DNA of 64,000 nucleotides from Lepisosteus oculatus (GCF_040954835.1 NC_090709.1:41858490-41922489), one strand, 5' to 3'. Counted from the first letter of the stretch, positions 23,521 to 35,937 are shown. Made by a program: numbers and translations. The notes: generated by a model not told the origin, from the letters alone.

Positions 23521-23874
23521 CTCCGGCCCCACAAGCTGTTTGCGCACGCGGCGGTTTTCTGGCGGCTGCTGCTGTATTATTTTTATTTTGAGGGGCTCAC
23601 CTCTGACCCCCAAGGCCAAGGCGCAGAGCCCTGGGTCAGCACCGGTGCGCTATCAGGGCGTAGGTGGTGGGCTCTGCTCTGCTGCTGGGCGGTCTCTACT
23701 GGGGCTGGTGAACGGAGGAGTAGTGCACTGTGGTGTATTCTTCCTGCTCGCAGACAGACACACACACACACAGAGGTGTGCTGAGCCCAGCTCAAGAGCT
23801 CTTGATCTGGTCGTTTCTTGATCACACCTCCAGGAAACTCACAGGACGCACACAGAGCAAAGAGAGCTGAGGTT

Positions 23875-23876
<2 letters not shown>

Positions 23877-23930
<54 letters not shown>
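23877..23930. repeat. (AC)n microsatellite
   Basis: About 27 AC units. Confidence 0.97.
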
Positions 23931-24089
23931 TTATTCTACACCGAGCTCATTTTCTTTGTCAGCATGCAGACAGAGCAAAGACCTATTACCTGGCTCTCTT
24001 GAGTGGCTCTCTTGACGCTCCTCATCTGGCGGCTCCCTTCATCAGAGCTCCTGTCTCTGCGGTCTAGAAATAAATCAGGAGCAGTAAAT

Positions 24090-24405
24090 CAGGGTACCAG
24101 GCCCAGCAACAGGGCTGGACGGCTTGTTCCCCACCCCCACCACCCTCTGTGTACAGTAGAGCCTCCTGTCCTGACTGGAGGAGCTCACCCAGCTGTGTCT
24201 GGAGAGAAGCCAGGGTATCGGCTTCAACCACAGGGCTGGGCGGCTTGTTCCCCACCCCCGCCACCCTCTGTGTACAGTAGAGCCTCCTGTCCTGACTGGA
24301 GGAGCTCACCCAGCTGTGTCCTGAGAGAAGCCAGGGTATCGGCCTCAACCACAGGGCTGGGTGGCCTGTTCCCCACCCCCCCCCCCCCTCTGTGTACAGA
24401 CGTGT
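24090..24405 (-). repeat. 121-bp tandem repeat, 2.5 copies
   Basis: Units spaced exactly 121 bp (GGCTTGTTCCCCACCCCCAC at 24121 and 24242). On the - strand one frame reads VVEADTLASLQTQLGELLQS, resembling the last residues of LINE reverse transcriptases. Confidence 0.75.
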
Positions 24406-25010
24406 CCCGCGCTTTCAGATATAAATCCAACTTCGTTTCAACTTGAGTGGCGGCGGGTTCTTCTTTCAGCCGGGGGGGCGTATTTCTGACCAGGTGTGTA
24501 TTTCTGTTGGTGACTCCACTCGGTTGGCGAAGGGGGTACCAAGGTGACTCATTTGTAGATCAGAGCACCAGGCAGAGTATGAGGTAGGAGGGGGAAATGA
24601 ATGATGATAATAATGGTAACAAGACACCCCCAGACACGACAGAGTTCAGCTGAGGGTGAGGGCGTATTCAAAGGGAATGGAGAGACGATATGAATGTCAC
24701 CTGTGTGCGATGCGTGCTCTCTGCCTCACAGCATCAAAAGAACACGATCGACACCTCGTGAGACAACCGAGGTCCTGCAACCTCGGCCCCCTGCGTGTGC
24801 GAAGACACAGGCTGCACCTCCGCGCGTCTGCTGTCGCGTCTCTGGGTGAGACTCTCCACGGTTTGACACCTCTCTGTTTTCTGTTAGGCAGAAGCCAGCG
24901 ACAGCCCAACAGACAACAGGAAGCCATCGACGTGAAACGTTTGTTTTTTTTGAGGCTCCTCTCGAGACTGGATGTTAAGAGAGGGCGATTTTTTTTTTCC
25001 TCCCACAGCA
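24406..25010. other. Unassigned spacer
   Basis: It is GC-rich with an open frame on the + strand, but with no splice context or recognisable domain. Confidence 0.4.
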
Positions 25011-25011
25011 A

Positions 25012-25221
25012 CATCTTTACGCAAAGAGTGGGGGGTGACTGGAACGAGCTGCCTGGCCCCAAGCTGGGGGGACAACTGAGGCACAGCGGACTGAAATGTT
25101 ACCGTCCGTTGCGTTCTAAGGAGGAGAAGATGAGAGGAGCAGGGGCAGGTTCGGGGGGGGGGGGTTTTCTCTGACCTCTACAGTCAAACAGGGCCACCAG
25201 CGGACGAGAGGGTTACTGTCT
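25012..25221 (+). repeat. Dispersed direct repeat, copy 1
   Basis: Almost identical to 44484-44698. Its start encodes FTQRVGGDWNELPGPKLGG, again similar to the C-terminus of LINE reverse transcriptase, so it is probably a LINE-derived fragment. Confidence 0.75.
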
Positions 25222-25269
25222 GGTTTATATTTTTTTTTCAGCAGCTTCGATACAGAAATGGGGCCCATA

Positions 25270-25530
25270 CACTGGCCCAGGCAGGGGTAAGCGCTGGAGC
25301 CCTGGGTTCAATTCTGGACCTGGGGTGCTGTCCGTGTGGAGTCTGCATGTTCTCCCATGGTTTGCATAGGTTTCCTCCCGCAGCCCAAAGACTGAATTGG
25401 ATTTCTGGGAAAACTGACCCCGGTAGGAGTGTATGTTTGTGTCTGTGCGTCTGTCCCTGCGATGTCCAGGGTGCGCCCCATTGCACTCTGGGATAGGCTC
25501 CGGCTCCCAGCCCTTGACCACTCATTCTTA
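25270..25530 (+). mobile_element. Common fish SINE, near-complete copy
   Basis: B-box-like GGGTTCAATTCTGGACCTGG, then GAGTCTGCATGTTCTCCC, GCCCAAAGACTGAATTGG, and the 3' part ATTGCACTCTGGGATAGGCT. This copy lacks the minisatellite expansion and shows the ancestral layout. Confidence 0.7.
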
Positions 25531-25965
25531 ACGAGCGACCTTAACGACGCCCTGCGCCTGGGAGAGCCCGCGGATCGCCCTACGGTATTCTGAGCGCTTT
25601 TTCGGCTCTGCGTTGTTTGCAAAAGTTTACAACAGGATCGGTTTGCTAAAACTGGAGGAAGGAACTGTACCCCCCTAACACCTGAGAAGCGAACAGCGGT
25701 GATCTGTGGGCTGCCAAATAAACAGACAGTAGCCACTGAGAACCTCACACTTGCTTCTGTGCGCGTCAGAGCTGTTAGCGCGCACAGCTGGGGGGGCTGC
25801 CATCTACAGCACCCGAGCTGTCGTAGTGACAATACGTGCAGATTCACACCTGTCTCCTCTCTCTCTCTCTGCGCCTCAGAACTGTGAGATCTCAGAGCTG
25901 AGGCTGCTATGGGATATATCTTTTGGACCCGAACTCACAACCGGCATGTGCAACACAGAATCGCA
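25531..25965. other. Unassigned spacer
   Basis: Unique sequence; nothing recognised. Confidence 0.4.
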
Positions 25966-25969
25966 TCTG

Positions 25970-26266
25970 ACTCATCTCTGGGCTCACCAGAGCTTTTAGA
26001 CGCACCGAATGTGCACACAGAATCACGCTGGGCTCGTCTCTGGGCTCACCAGAGCTTTTAGACACACTGTGCACACAGGATCACGTTTGGCTCGTCTCTG
26101 GGCTCACCAGAGCTTTTAGACACACTGGATGTGCACACAGAATCACGCTCGCTCGTCTCTGGGCTCACCAGAGCTTTTAGACACACTGAATGTGCACACA
26201 GGATCACGCTTGGCTCGTCTCTGGGCTCACCAGAGCTTTTAGACACACCGAATGTGCACACATTCA
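25970..26266. repeat. 58-62-bp minisatellite, five copies
   Basis: Units read TCTGGGCTCACCAGAGCTTT, TAGACACACTGAATGTGCAC. The same unit occurs in reverse orientation at 48140-48385. Confidence 0.9.
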
Positions 26267-26270
26267 AAAT

Positions 26271-26385
26271 TTGTGAATTTTCCAGGTAAGGAAGCTTCCG
26301 ATCGTAGTATCGTCCCGGTGAGATGACTTAATTCCCACCCCCCCACCCAAACCAAGCTGGACTGTTACAGTTAAAAATAATGAGA
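26271..26385. repeat. Dispersed repeat pair, copy 1
   Basis: Matches 30140-30265, including CCAGGTAAGGAAGCTTCCGA and TCGTAGTATCGTCCCGGTGA. The family is unknown. Confidence 0.75.
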
Positions 26386-26767
26386 AAAGTGCAGTACAGC
26401 CCAATGAGAGTAGGGTAAAAACACAGTACAGTACAGTATTATAATATTTTATAATACACAGTATTATATTCATTTTATAATATTTATATACACATATATA
26501 TTTATAAAACATTCGGATCAAGGGGACATCTCTCTGCCGTCCTGTCCTCCTGTGACCGGCTCTCTCGACAGACGCGCTCCCTCCTCTGGACCGACTCCGG
26601 GAAATCAGGTGGTTTCTATAACTATGGGGACTCAGGCAGCCCTCTGCTGTCCATCCGCTGGAACTGCAGCCTCTCTGCGGCCAGGCGGTGCTGGAGCGCC
26701 CTCCTGTGGACACTGTGAGTCAGGACAGCCTGCGCCGAGAGCCGCGGTCTGGGGGAGAATTGCGGTG
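26386..26767. other. Unassigned spacer
   Basis: AT-rich then GC-rich unique sequence leading into the minisatellite; nothing recognised. Confidence 0.4.
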
Positions 26768-27710
26768 CTGTATTTTTACCCTGATCTTACTGGGCTCTAC
26801 TGCACTGTACTGTGTTTTTACCCTGATCTCACTGGGCTGTACTGCACTGTATTGTGTTTTTACCCCTCTCTCAGTGGGCTCTACTGCACTGTACTGTGTT
26901 TTTACCCTGATCTTACTGGGCTGTACTGTGTTTTTACGCTGATCTCACTGGGCTGTACTACACTGTACTGTGTTTTTACCCTGATCTCACTGGGCTCTAC
27001 TGCACTGTACTGTGTTTTTACTCTGATCTCACTGGGCTCTACTGTGTTTTTACCCTGATCTCACTGGGCTGTACTGCGCTGTACTGTGTTTTTACCCCTC
27101 TCTCACTGGGCTTTACTGCGCTGTACTGTGTTTTTACCCTGATCTCACTGGGCTCTACTGCACTGTACTGCGTTTTTACGCTGATCTCACTGGGCTGTAC
27201 TGCACTGTACTGTGTTTTTACCCTGATCTCACTGGGCTCTACTGCGCTGTACTGTGTTTTTACCCTGATCTCACTGGGCTGTACTGCACTGTATTGTGTT
27301 TTTACCCCTCTCTCAGTGGGCTCTACTGCACTGTACTGTGTTTTTACCCTGATCTTACTGGGCTGTACTGTGTTTTTACGCTGATCTCACTGGGCTGTAC
27401 TACACTGTACTGTGTTTTTACCCTGATCTCACTGGGCTCTACTGCACTGTACTGTGTTTTTACTCTGATCTCACTGGGCTCTACTGTGTTTTTACCCTGA
27501 TCTCACTGGGCTGTACTGCGCTGTACTGTGTTTTTACCCCTCTCTCACTGGGCTTTACTGCGCTGTACTGTGTTTTTACCCCTCTCTCACTGGGCTTTAC
27601 TGCGCTGTACTGTTTTTACCCCTCTCTCACTGGGCTTTACTGCACTGTACTGTCTTTTTACCCTGATCTCACTGGGCTCTACTGCGCTGTACTGTGTTTT
27701 TACACATATT
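26768..27710. repeat. 42-bp minisatellite, about 22 copies
   Basis: Units read ACTGTGTTTTTACCCTGATC, TCACTGGGCTCTACTGCACT. A higher-order repeat is visible: 26830-27100 is repeated almost exactly at 27270-27550. Confidence 0.93.
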
Positions 27711-27714
27711 ATAT

Positions 27715-27990
27715 ATGGTGTTACCCCAGTGTCCTGGCCTAATTCCCCCCCTGGTCTTTACCCATCATGGCCTCCTAATCACCCCCCTCTCTGAACTGGC
27801 TCCATCACTCTGCTCTCCTCCCCACTGAGAGCTGCTGTGTGCTGAGCGGACTGGAGCATCATCCAGGTGGGGGCTGCACACTGGGGGGGGGGGGGGGCTG
27901 GAGGGGATCCCCCTTAACTGGGAAGAGATCTGAGGGGAGCATTCGGGAAAGCGCTATACAAAGGTGTAAGCAATTAGTATGATCAATTCT
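27715..27990 (+). mobile_element. V-SINE-like element, 3' half
   Basis: TGTTACCCCAGTGTCCTGGC through CTGAGAGCTGCTGTGTGCTG to GAAAGCGCTATACAAAGGTG. Confidence 0.7.
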
Positions 27991-28149
27991 TAAAAAAGGA
28001 AGAAGCCTTTCCACATACAGGATCATCACGTTTTTGTCAGGCACTCTGTCGATTATTAATCACCACAAGGGGGCAGCAGAAAACACTGAAGACAAGGATT
28101 CGAGAAGACTTCTCCAGCATCACACGGTGCATAAGATTGTAACTTGTGT

Positions 28150-28695
28150 TGTAATAATAATTGCTTACACTCCTATAGCGCTTTTCTGGAGACTCCACTC
28201 AAAGCGCTTGACAGGTCATGGGGAATCCCACTACCGCCACCAGTGTGCAGCTCCACCTGGATGATGCTCCAGTCCGCTCAGCACACAGCGGCTCTCAGTG
28301 GGGAGGAGAGCAGAGTGATGAAGCCAGTTCAGAGAGGGGGGTTATTAGGAGGCCATGATTGGTAAGGGCCAATAGGAAATTTGGCCAGGACACTGGGGTT
28401 ACACCCCTACTCTTTTCGAGAAACGCCCTGGGATTTTTAATGACCACAGAGAGTCAGGACCTCGGTTTGACGTCTCATCCGAAGGACGGCGCCTGTTTAC
28501 AGTCCAGTGTCCCCCATCACTATACTGGGGCATTAGGACCCACACGGACCGCAGGGTGAGCGCCCCCTGCTGGCCCCACTAACACCTCTTCCAGCAGCAA
28601 CCTTAGTTTTTTCCCAGGAGGTCTCCCCTCCAGGGACTGACCAGGCTCACACCTGCTGAGCTCCAGTTGGGGGGGCTGCCAGTTGTGAGGTGCAG
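28150..28695 (-). mobile_element. V-SINE-like element, nearly complete
   Basis: The reverse-complement copy begins ATAATAATTGCTTACACTCC, passes GACGTCTCATCCGAAGGACG and ends in the 5' region near 28690. It shows the element is about 540 bp long. Confidence 0.8.
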
Positions 28696-29195
28696 GGTGA
28701 TCTGGCTACTATGTATGTATGTAGCTTAGAAAGCTTAGAAAGCTGTCACCCCGAAAACCTGGGACTGACCAGCGTTATCCAGTACTGCTGCCCACCTGAT
28801 GGGAGTTCAGTTCTGTTTCTGAAGACATCCTGATTTTATTCTGTGGTTGTTGTTTTTTAAAAAAAACCAACCTCATAGTCCTTATCGGGCATGATTGCTT
28901 TAGAAAAAAAACCTGTATATTTTTACCATGACCTGTAAGCCAGTCTAAATGACATACAGAAAAAGAAAAACCAACCGAGGCTGGCAGATATAGAAACAGG
29001 TTTCTCGGAGCATATTTTACAGAATGACATGTCTCTACACAAAGTACCGTTTGAAAGGGAGAGAACCAGACACCTCCCACATTTTTCACGTTGTGCCTTT
29101 TTTCTCGACTCTACAATTCCGTTACGCCGGATTATTGCGGGTTGACTAACAAACGCAGGTTAAAGCACTATTGTGTTTTACAACACATAACAATT
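28696..29195. other. Unassigned spacer
   Basis: Unique AT-rich sequence; nothing recognised. Confidence 0.45.
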
Positions 29196-29580
29196 ATCAG
29201 CTTTGTTCCACACCCCCACCACCCTCTGTGTACAGAAGAGCCCCCCCCGTCCTGACTGGAGGAGCTCACCCAGCTGTGTCTGGAGAGGAGCCAGGGTATC
29301 GGCTTCAACCACAGGGCTGGGCGGCTTGCTCCCCACCCCCACCCCACTCTGTGTACAGAAGACCCTCCTGTCCTGACTGGAGGAGCTCACCCAGCTGTGT
29401 CTGGAGAAAAGCCAAGGTATCGGCTTCAACCCCATGGACTGGGCAGCTTGTTCCCCACCCCCACCACCCTTTGTGTAAAGAAGCACCCCCCCTTTTCTGA
29501 CTGGAGGAGCTCACCCAGCTGTGTCTGGAGAGAAGCCAGGGTATCGGCTTCAACCGCACGGACTGGGCAGATTGGTCCAG
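29196..29580 (-). repeat. 121-bp tandem repeat, about three copies
   Basis: Same unit as at 24.1 kb (TCCTGACTGGAGGAGCTCAC, CCAGCTGTGTCTGGAGAGAA). Confidence 0.75.
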
Positions 29581-30139
29581 ATTCGAACTGTGACCTCTTG
29601 TTGCTTTGCAGAAACAAAAAAAAATAACAAAGAAAAGACTTTCCACGAGAGAAGCCCCCTAAAACGCAGCTGAACCTGTTTTACATGACTGCTTGGTGTC
29701 GAATGAAACTGAAACGCACCTTATTTTTGAATTCACACAGGCTGGGCTGCTCGCTGGGCTCGTCAGGATGTGGTTTTGAAGTCTTTTTTTTTTTTTTTTT
29801 CCGCTGCCTGACATCTAAATAAAGCAGCTGCTGCTCAGAGTGAAAGAGACTCTCATGCGAACGTGGGCAGGGAGAGTCTCAAGGCATCGGCGTTCAGACA
29901 GGTGTGACCTGCGCGAATCGGTTTCTGGCGCTGTGCGCCTGTGTAGAACCGCTGGGAGATCGCGATACCGCCTGCAGATGCTGGCCTGTTCGTCAACAGT
30001 GTCTACGAGTTCGGGTCTCTTCCTTGCTTTCCTGGGCTTGAGGAGCCCTGTTCAGTTCACGATCCGTTTTCTGTGTCTGATGACCCGGTAGTTCTGTTGT
30101 TTTGTTTTTTTCTCCAGAATCCCATACAGAAGCCCGATT
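29581..30139. other. Unassigned spacer
   Basis: Unique sequence; nothing recognised. Confidence 0.4.
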
Positions 30140-30410
30140 TGTGAATCTTCCAGGTAAGGAAGCTTCCGATCGTAGTATCGTCCCGGTGAGATGACTTAAT
30201 TCCACCCACCCACCCAAAACAAGCTGGACTGTTACAGTTAACACTGTGAAAAAGATAATGAGGAAAGGAGAGCCCTTCCTATCTCTCAACTGGAGTTCTG
30301 TCTAACCAATCAATCACCCTGAAAGCATTCCGGCTTTCCAAGTGTTGTCGTTCTGTAAAGCGCTTTAAAGGCGCTATATAAAATCAAGTTCATTATTATA
30401 ACTTGGGAGG
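30140..30410. repeat. Dispersed repeat copy 2 and a short L2-type tail
   Basis: 30140-30265 matches 26271-26385. It is followed at 30350-30405 by an L2-like + strand tail (GTAAAGCGCTTTAAAGGCGC then TATATAAAATC). Confidence 0.7.
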
Positions 30411-30629
30411 CAGGAGCACCTGGAGAGAGAGAAAAAAAAACCCGCAGGGGGAACATGCAAACTCCACACAGAAGGTTCTCCACCCGCTGGTCGGTCCTAG
30501 GGGCAGGGGGCGGCGCTAACCTGCCACGGACCCCCGCTGCCCCCCGCGACGCACAGCTCCGTCAGGGTAGGCGGGCAGAACCGGGACGGCCTTAAAGCTT
30601 TAACGAGCGGGTCGTGTCCTCCTGTCTCA

Positions 30630-31355
30630 CAGCACCCTGAGAGACACTGTGAGACACTGAAATACCTGGGAGACCTGAGAGACACTGCGAGACGCAGAGA
30701 GACACTGAGATAACCTGGGAGACCCCGAGAGAGATTGGGAGACGCCGAGAGACACTGAGATACCCTGAGATACCCTGAGAGACACTGAGATACACTGGGA
30801 GACACAGAGAGACACTGGGAGACGCAGAGAGACACCGGGAGACACTGAGCTACCCTGAGAGACCCTGAGAGACACTGGGAGACACAGAGAGACACTGGGA
30901 GACGCAGAGAGACACCGGGAGACACTGAGCTACCCTGAGAGACCCTGAGAGACACTCTGAGACCCTGAGAGACACTGGGAGACCCTGGGAGACCCTGAGA
31001 GACAATGAAATACCTGGGAGACCCTGAGAGACAATGAAATACCTGGGAGACCCTGAGAGACACTGAGACACTGGGAGACCCTGAGAGACACTGTGAGACA
31101 CTGAAATACCTGGGAGACACTGCGAGACGCAGAGAGACACTGAGATAACCTGGGAGACCCCGAGAGACATTGGGAGACGCCGAGAGACACTGAGAGACAC
31201 TGGGAGACCCTGAGAGACACTGAGATACCCTGGGAGACTCTGAGTGACACTGAGATACTCTGGGAGACACGGGGAGACCCCGAGAGACTGTGGGAGACTC
31301 TGGGAGACGCTGAGGGTCGCGGAGAGATGCTGGGAAATGCTGAGAGACACAGGGA
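30630..31355. repeat. GAGACCCTGAGA-type minisatellite
   Basis: Short 10-13-bp units (GAGACACTGGGA, GAGACCCTGAGA) form higher-order blocks. Long serine-rich frames on the - strand are by-products. Confidence 0.92.
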
Positions 31356-32090
31356 GCTATATGAAATACGAAGAAAAAAAAAACCAGAAATAACCTCCCT
31401 GTTCCTCCAGTCATTCACTAGAACTGCCGCCCAGTTAATAATACGGGTGAAAACAGGTTAACAGCCGGATACGGGTGAATTTCCTGTGCAGTGGTTGAAG
31501 AAGGCATCCTCCAGCCAGGTCGGGGCGGCCCTACTTTACAGCAAGGGTGGTGGGGGCGGGGAACAAGCTGGGATGGCGTGAGGACTCTGCTGCCACATCA
31601 GGACGAACGCTCGCTTGTCCTCTCCGCTATAAATAACACAGTGTGCAGCAGCGACGACAACAACAACAACAATAATAATAAAGGTGAAACTAACGGTTTC
31701 TGTTTTGCTAGGTGCCGCTCGTTAAAACCGGCGATTAGCCGGAATTGTGCCTGGATGTGCAGAGAAACGTCACAGGTGCCCATTGCTTGCTGGGACAGAC
31801 TCCACCTCCCCTGTAGCCCTGTACTGGGCAAACTGGGAATACAATGTATAGCATAATATTTTTAATTTTTTTTTAATTAAATGTATAAAGAATTTACCAA
31901 TACAACTACAACCAGAGGATCAGAAACAGGTACAAGAGGAAAAAACACACAAACAGGAAAAAAAAAAACATTTAACCGCCAGAGGTAATGAAGTCAATGA
32001 CGTGATCAAATTGTATTTTTTACATATATCATGTTTTTCTTGCTTTATTATTTCTACACTTTTTAAAATAGAATTCATATAGTTTCAGCT
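31356..32090. other. Unassigned spacer with small repeat fragments
   Basis: A 121-bp-repeat scrap near 31530 and a SINE scrap near 31780 (CATTGCTTGCTGGGACAGAC). Nothing else recognised. Confidence 0.45.
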
Positions 32091-32094
32091 CCAC

Positions 32095-32395
32095 CTCAAA
32101 AGGATCTCTGCGCCTGGGGCTGGGAGGGGTTTGCCGGTTCGAATCCCGCGGCCGGCAGAGGAATCCTACTCCGTTGGGGCCCCCCCTGAGCGAGGCCCTG
32201 AACCCCAGCTGCTCCAGGTGGCGCTGTACAATGTCTGCCCCTGCGCTCTGACCCCCAGGTTCTCTCTCTCTCCCTGTCTGTGTGTCTCCTGGAGAGCCAG
32301 CTGGGGTCTGCGACAAGACCGATTCCTCATGCAAGACATTGTATAGGGTTAGTAAAGTGATGTTATTATTATTATTATTATTATTATTATAAATG
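32095..32395 (+). mobile_element. tRNA-derived SINE
   Basis: B-box-like GGTTCGAATCCCGCGGCC near 32136, body through CCAGCTGGGGTCTGCGACAA, tail ATTGTATAGGGTTAGTAAAG and an (ATT)n end. This is the third copy and the only one in + orientation. Confidence 0.8.
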
Positions 32396-33555
32396 CACCA
32401 AAGATCAACGGATCGTCCTGCGCATGCTTCAATGCAGAGAGCACTAATCTAACTGGATAAAACCTATGAACAATTGTAAACGATCTCTCTCATGTCATAT
32501 TGATAATAATACTAACATTATATTATTAGAAGCCTGGATGTCCGGGAAAGACGTCATGGGGAGTTTGAGGGCGGCGCTATCCATTCTCATCCGATCTGCA
32601 GTAAGGGGGTAGGATACTTTCATATTACCCGTGGGGTCTCCTTTTCACATTCCACCTGGTTTTGCGGGGGGCTGTACAAATTGTTTTAGCGCTATAAGTG
32701 TGTCCAGGATGTGTTTTTTTCCTCCGGGGCAGGTTTTGGTAGGTATTTTGACGGCGCCGCTTAATGCCGCCACTCACGACAACAAGAGCTCCGGTCCCGC
32801 CGCGCTGCAGTCGGAATTGAAAGTTGAGCACACGCGTAGATAACAAAATAACCGGTTAAATGTGTAAAAAAAAATAAAAAGGACACGAAATAGGAGTAGC
32901 TCAGATATCCGCTGCCCGGGGCGACGCATTTTTGCGGAGTGATGACTGTTTATCGCGGAAGTGCCCGGTCTTATTTCATTGTACTTACTTTACTTTATGT
33001 GTCTGCTTAATTATATATATATACACACGCATAAATACTTCAGTTTCATAACTCATATCTCCCCACCTGTCGCTTTACACCTAGAACATGCCTTAGCCCT
33101 TCAGTCGTTTGATATAATTAAACGTACGATGTCGGATATTGTAGTTTTGGGCTTCGTTGTGTTATCATATAGTAGGTGCCAGCCCCAGCAGAACGTACTG
33201 GTAACTGAGCACCGCACCCGTCCCCAGGAGTTGCATGGTGTTGTCCATTCTGCTAGCTGCTAGCGTTGAACTGTGTGTTGGATGCACATGAATTGAAGGA
33301 ATGGGCAAACATCGCTGATGCGGATCCACAGAGCCAGCACAGAGCCAGCATATAAGATGTTTATAATTAGAGGCAATTTGTTTAAATAACTAGGTATGGA
33401 TAACTAGGTTTAAATAACTAGGTATGGATACTGATGTGCAAGAGAGGTGGAAAGGCTGTTTCCTTAAGCCAGCACTATAAAATGTTTTATTCTCAGTGAG
33501 ATGCTGCCATTTCATAGTGGGTTTCTGGGTTTCTTCAGTGCCTTTACTTCCATCC
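32396..33555. other. Unassigned spacer
   Basis: Some CpG-containing sequence (32540-32840) and AT-rich sequence. No exon or repeat could be supported. Confidence 0.4.
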
Positions 33556-33559
33556 ATTT

Positions 33560-33690
33560 CTAATCTCTTTATCCAGTACAGAGGATTTGGAGCCTATCCC
33601 AGTAAGCGACGGACACAAGGCAGAATACACCCTGGACATAGCGCCAGTCCATCACAGGACAGACAGACACAAACACACACACACCAGGGC
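33560..33690 (-). mobile_element. Common fish SINE, 3' fragment
   Basis: TCTTTATCCAGTACAGAGGA, GGAGCCTATCCCAGTAAGCG, CACCCTGGACATAGCGCCAG, and AC repeats, reverse complement of the 25270 element. Confidence 0.7.
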
Positions 33691-33905
33691 CAGTTTAAAT
33701 CTAACCTCAGAACCTTTCTTTTCAGAAGACTTAGTGTCTGTATCTGCTTCATTTTCTAATTTTGGTAGCACCTCTAACTGCTTGTCTTTCTTATATGCAT
33801 TTACTTTGTAATCTGTGGTCCTTTTATCTGTTTTTACATCTACTGTATTGCTTTGAGATGCCACCTTTAATGGTGATATATCAAATAAAGTTTTTTATTA
33901 TTGTT
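33691..33905 (+). mobile_element. L2-like LINE 3' end
   Basis: FKSNLRTFLFRRL matches the last residues of L2-type reverse transcriptase, followed by GCTTTGAGATGCCACCTTTA and an ATCAAATAAAG tail with TTATTATTG. Confidence 0.65.
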
Positions 33906-34394
33906 ATAGGGAAACATGATCAGATTTTCCCTGGTTCAGAAAAAAAGATCTAAAGTATACTAGTTTGTCACTCTTCTCATTCCCTTTGCTAAATGACTTT
34001 TCATACTAATCTGATCAATCTAACTGCCAGTTTTCTGTGCTTTCTCTATCCTGCTAGATTTGCAATTATTCTGAAAATTTTCATCTTGAAATAACTCATT
34101 TCTAAATACCTTTTTCACTGTTAACATCTTGCAGCAACTCTGCGACAAAATATACACTCTGACAGTTCATCCTGCTACCAACATTAAATAAAACAAATCT
34201 TAAGATTTCTATATTTATGTCTTTATTTAGTGATTTCATTAGTGACAAAGGCTAAGCTTTCTTGGAAAAATGTATTTTATGTGTTGCGGAAAAAATTGAC
34301 TTGCTTTAACAAAATATGTTTACAAATCCTTTCACCTGGCATTTTCGTAGTTAGAAATTATGGAACGCTCTGTTAAAAGCAAGGGAGTTTTTAT
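33906..34394. other. Unassigned AT-rich spacer
   Basis: Nothing recognised. Confidence 0.45.
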
Positions 34395-34705
34395 GTCCGT
34401 TGCAGTTCTTTTGCAACATGAATATAATTATATCGTTATTAATTTCTTGAGATACGCGATTCCATATTATATTCCCTTTTAATCAAATTCTAAAAGTATG
34501 CTTCTTGACTCCGGTATCGCGTTAGTTAAAGACTTCGATGCTTAAAATGTTTAGGGAGAAATGGAATACTGGTGTGTATGTTTTCTTTAAAGTACCGAGA
34601 CCAGCCATATACTGTATGTTTAAGTTCCAAAATTAATATCGTTTATGGACTTCACACGCGTTGCAGTATGCTCCTATTCTTTTTATGCTCAGGCACTAAG
34701 TAAAA
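34395..34705. repeat. Direct repeat pair, copy 1
   Basis: Closely matches 35938-36235 (shared words GATACGCGATTCCATATTAT, AAAATGTTTAGGGAGAAATG). Family unknown; there is no long reading frame between the copies. Confidence 0.85.
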
Positions 34706-35814
34706 GGAGATGCTTCATATTGCTTGACTAATTTTAAAAACTAAGTTACAAATGCAGACGCTCCCTCGGTGCGCTGCTCTGGTGCGCCGGCTCTTACACA
34801 GTGCCTGTCTGCCGTAAGCGTTACAATATACATACCCAACACTGCTTGTACCCATCTGTCATGCAAATAAAACACCTTGAATTTAATTGAATTGAGGGGA
34901 GAAGGGGGGAATACTAAAGCCAATACTGGCTCAATGGGCTTTGACGTGCTAATGCGTTGGTTTAACGGTCCGGGTGTGGCAGGCTTCCAATGTCAACTCG
35001 ACTCGATTGGAAGACAATGAACGTATTTTAGCCCTAAATGAATTAATAGCAAACATGGTTTACATAAAATACATTTTTCCAAGAAAGTTTATAATAATAC
35101 GATCTATAGTTGAAATCTGAGCCTACTTTAAAAATAAAGGAAAAGCGTTTTCAGAGAGCAATCACGCTGTGTTTATGTAGAAAAAGCGATTAGGTTTATG
35201 AGCAATCTAATTACCTATTCGCTTAAAACGCTATATAAAATAAAGTTTATTTAGAGATGAATGATCAGTGTCGCAGTTTAAATAATGGGAGTCAGGAAAC
35301 TAACACAGCGCCACCGGATTTAATAACGCAATAAAAACGCTATAAAATAATGTGACTAGGCACAGAAAAAGTTTACAGCACAGTACAATAATAAATGCTG
35401 ACCATGACTTTAGAAGCATAAATTACCTTACACTCAATTTAAACACAAGCTGTCTTTCTGTATGAACCTCTAAGCTGGTTCATACAGAAAATGTAGAAAT
35501 GCATTAGCCTGATTATGATTAAAAAACACATATAATTAAACACGCGTTTGCGATTTAAATCAGAACACGATTTAAATCAATATAAATGTTTATATTGTAA
35601 TGCATACTGTCCAGCCTCCATTTCTCTATAAAAAGTTACTCTGTTGCACACACACACACAATAGAAGCAGGAACCGTTGTCAGAAGGGAAGAAGGTGACT
35701 ATTCATTGTTATCAAAAATGACTTAGAATCGATCATGTTGCGATATTTTGAAATATAAAAGTCAATTGATTGTCCATAACATCGCTATTCTATTTTTTCG
35801 AAGAAATGTTTGTT
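34706..35814. other. AT-rich interval between the direct repeats
   Basis: It includes a scrap of L2-type tail near 35230 (ACGCTATATAAAATAAAGTT). No exon seen. Confidence 0.45.
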
Positions 35815-35819
35815 AAAAG

Positions 35820-35905
35820 AAAAGTCCAGCACCAGCTGGATTCGAACACACAACCTACCAGCTGGTAGTCACGCACCTTGACCAGTAGGCTACAAGACAG
35901 CTCGC
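35820..35905 (-). other. tRNA-like Pol III sequence
   Basis: The - strand has an A-box-like TAGCCTACTGGTCAAGGTG and a B-box-like TGTTCGAATCC at tRNA-like spacing. The region between is the palindrome CTACCAGCTGGTAG, which does not give a normal seven-base anticodon loop. It is more likely a tRNA relic or SINE head than a working tRNA gene. Confidence 0.5.
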
Positions 35906-35937
35906 ATGAACAGGCAGGCGAAACAGCCCCACACAGC

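Noticed and set aside
24656-25174. 172-codon frame considered as a gene
   Set aside because: Its second half runs into the LINE-derived repeat at 25012, and the first half has no recognisable domain or splice context.
26552-27794. Frames with FYPDLTGLYC repeats
   Set aside because: By-product of the 42-bp minisatellite.
30497-31418. Serine-rich open frames of 160-305 codons on the - strand
   Set aside because: Made by the short GAGACCCTGAGA repeat; three overlapping frames are equally open, which is expected of a simple repeat.
35820-35905. Functional tRNA gene
   Set aside because: A and B boxes are present, but the anticodon arm is a tight palindrome without a proper loop and no acceptor stem pairs well.
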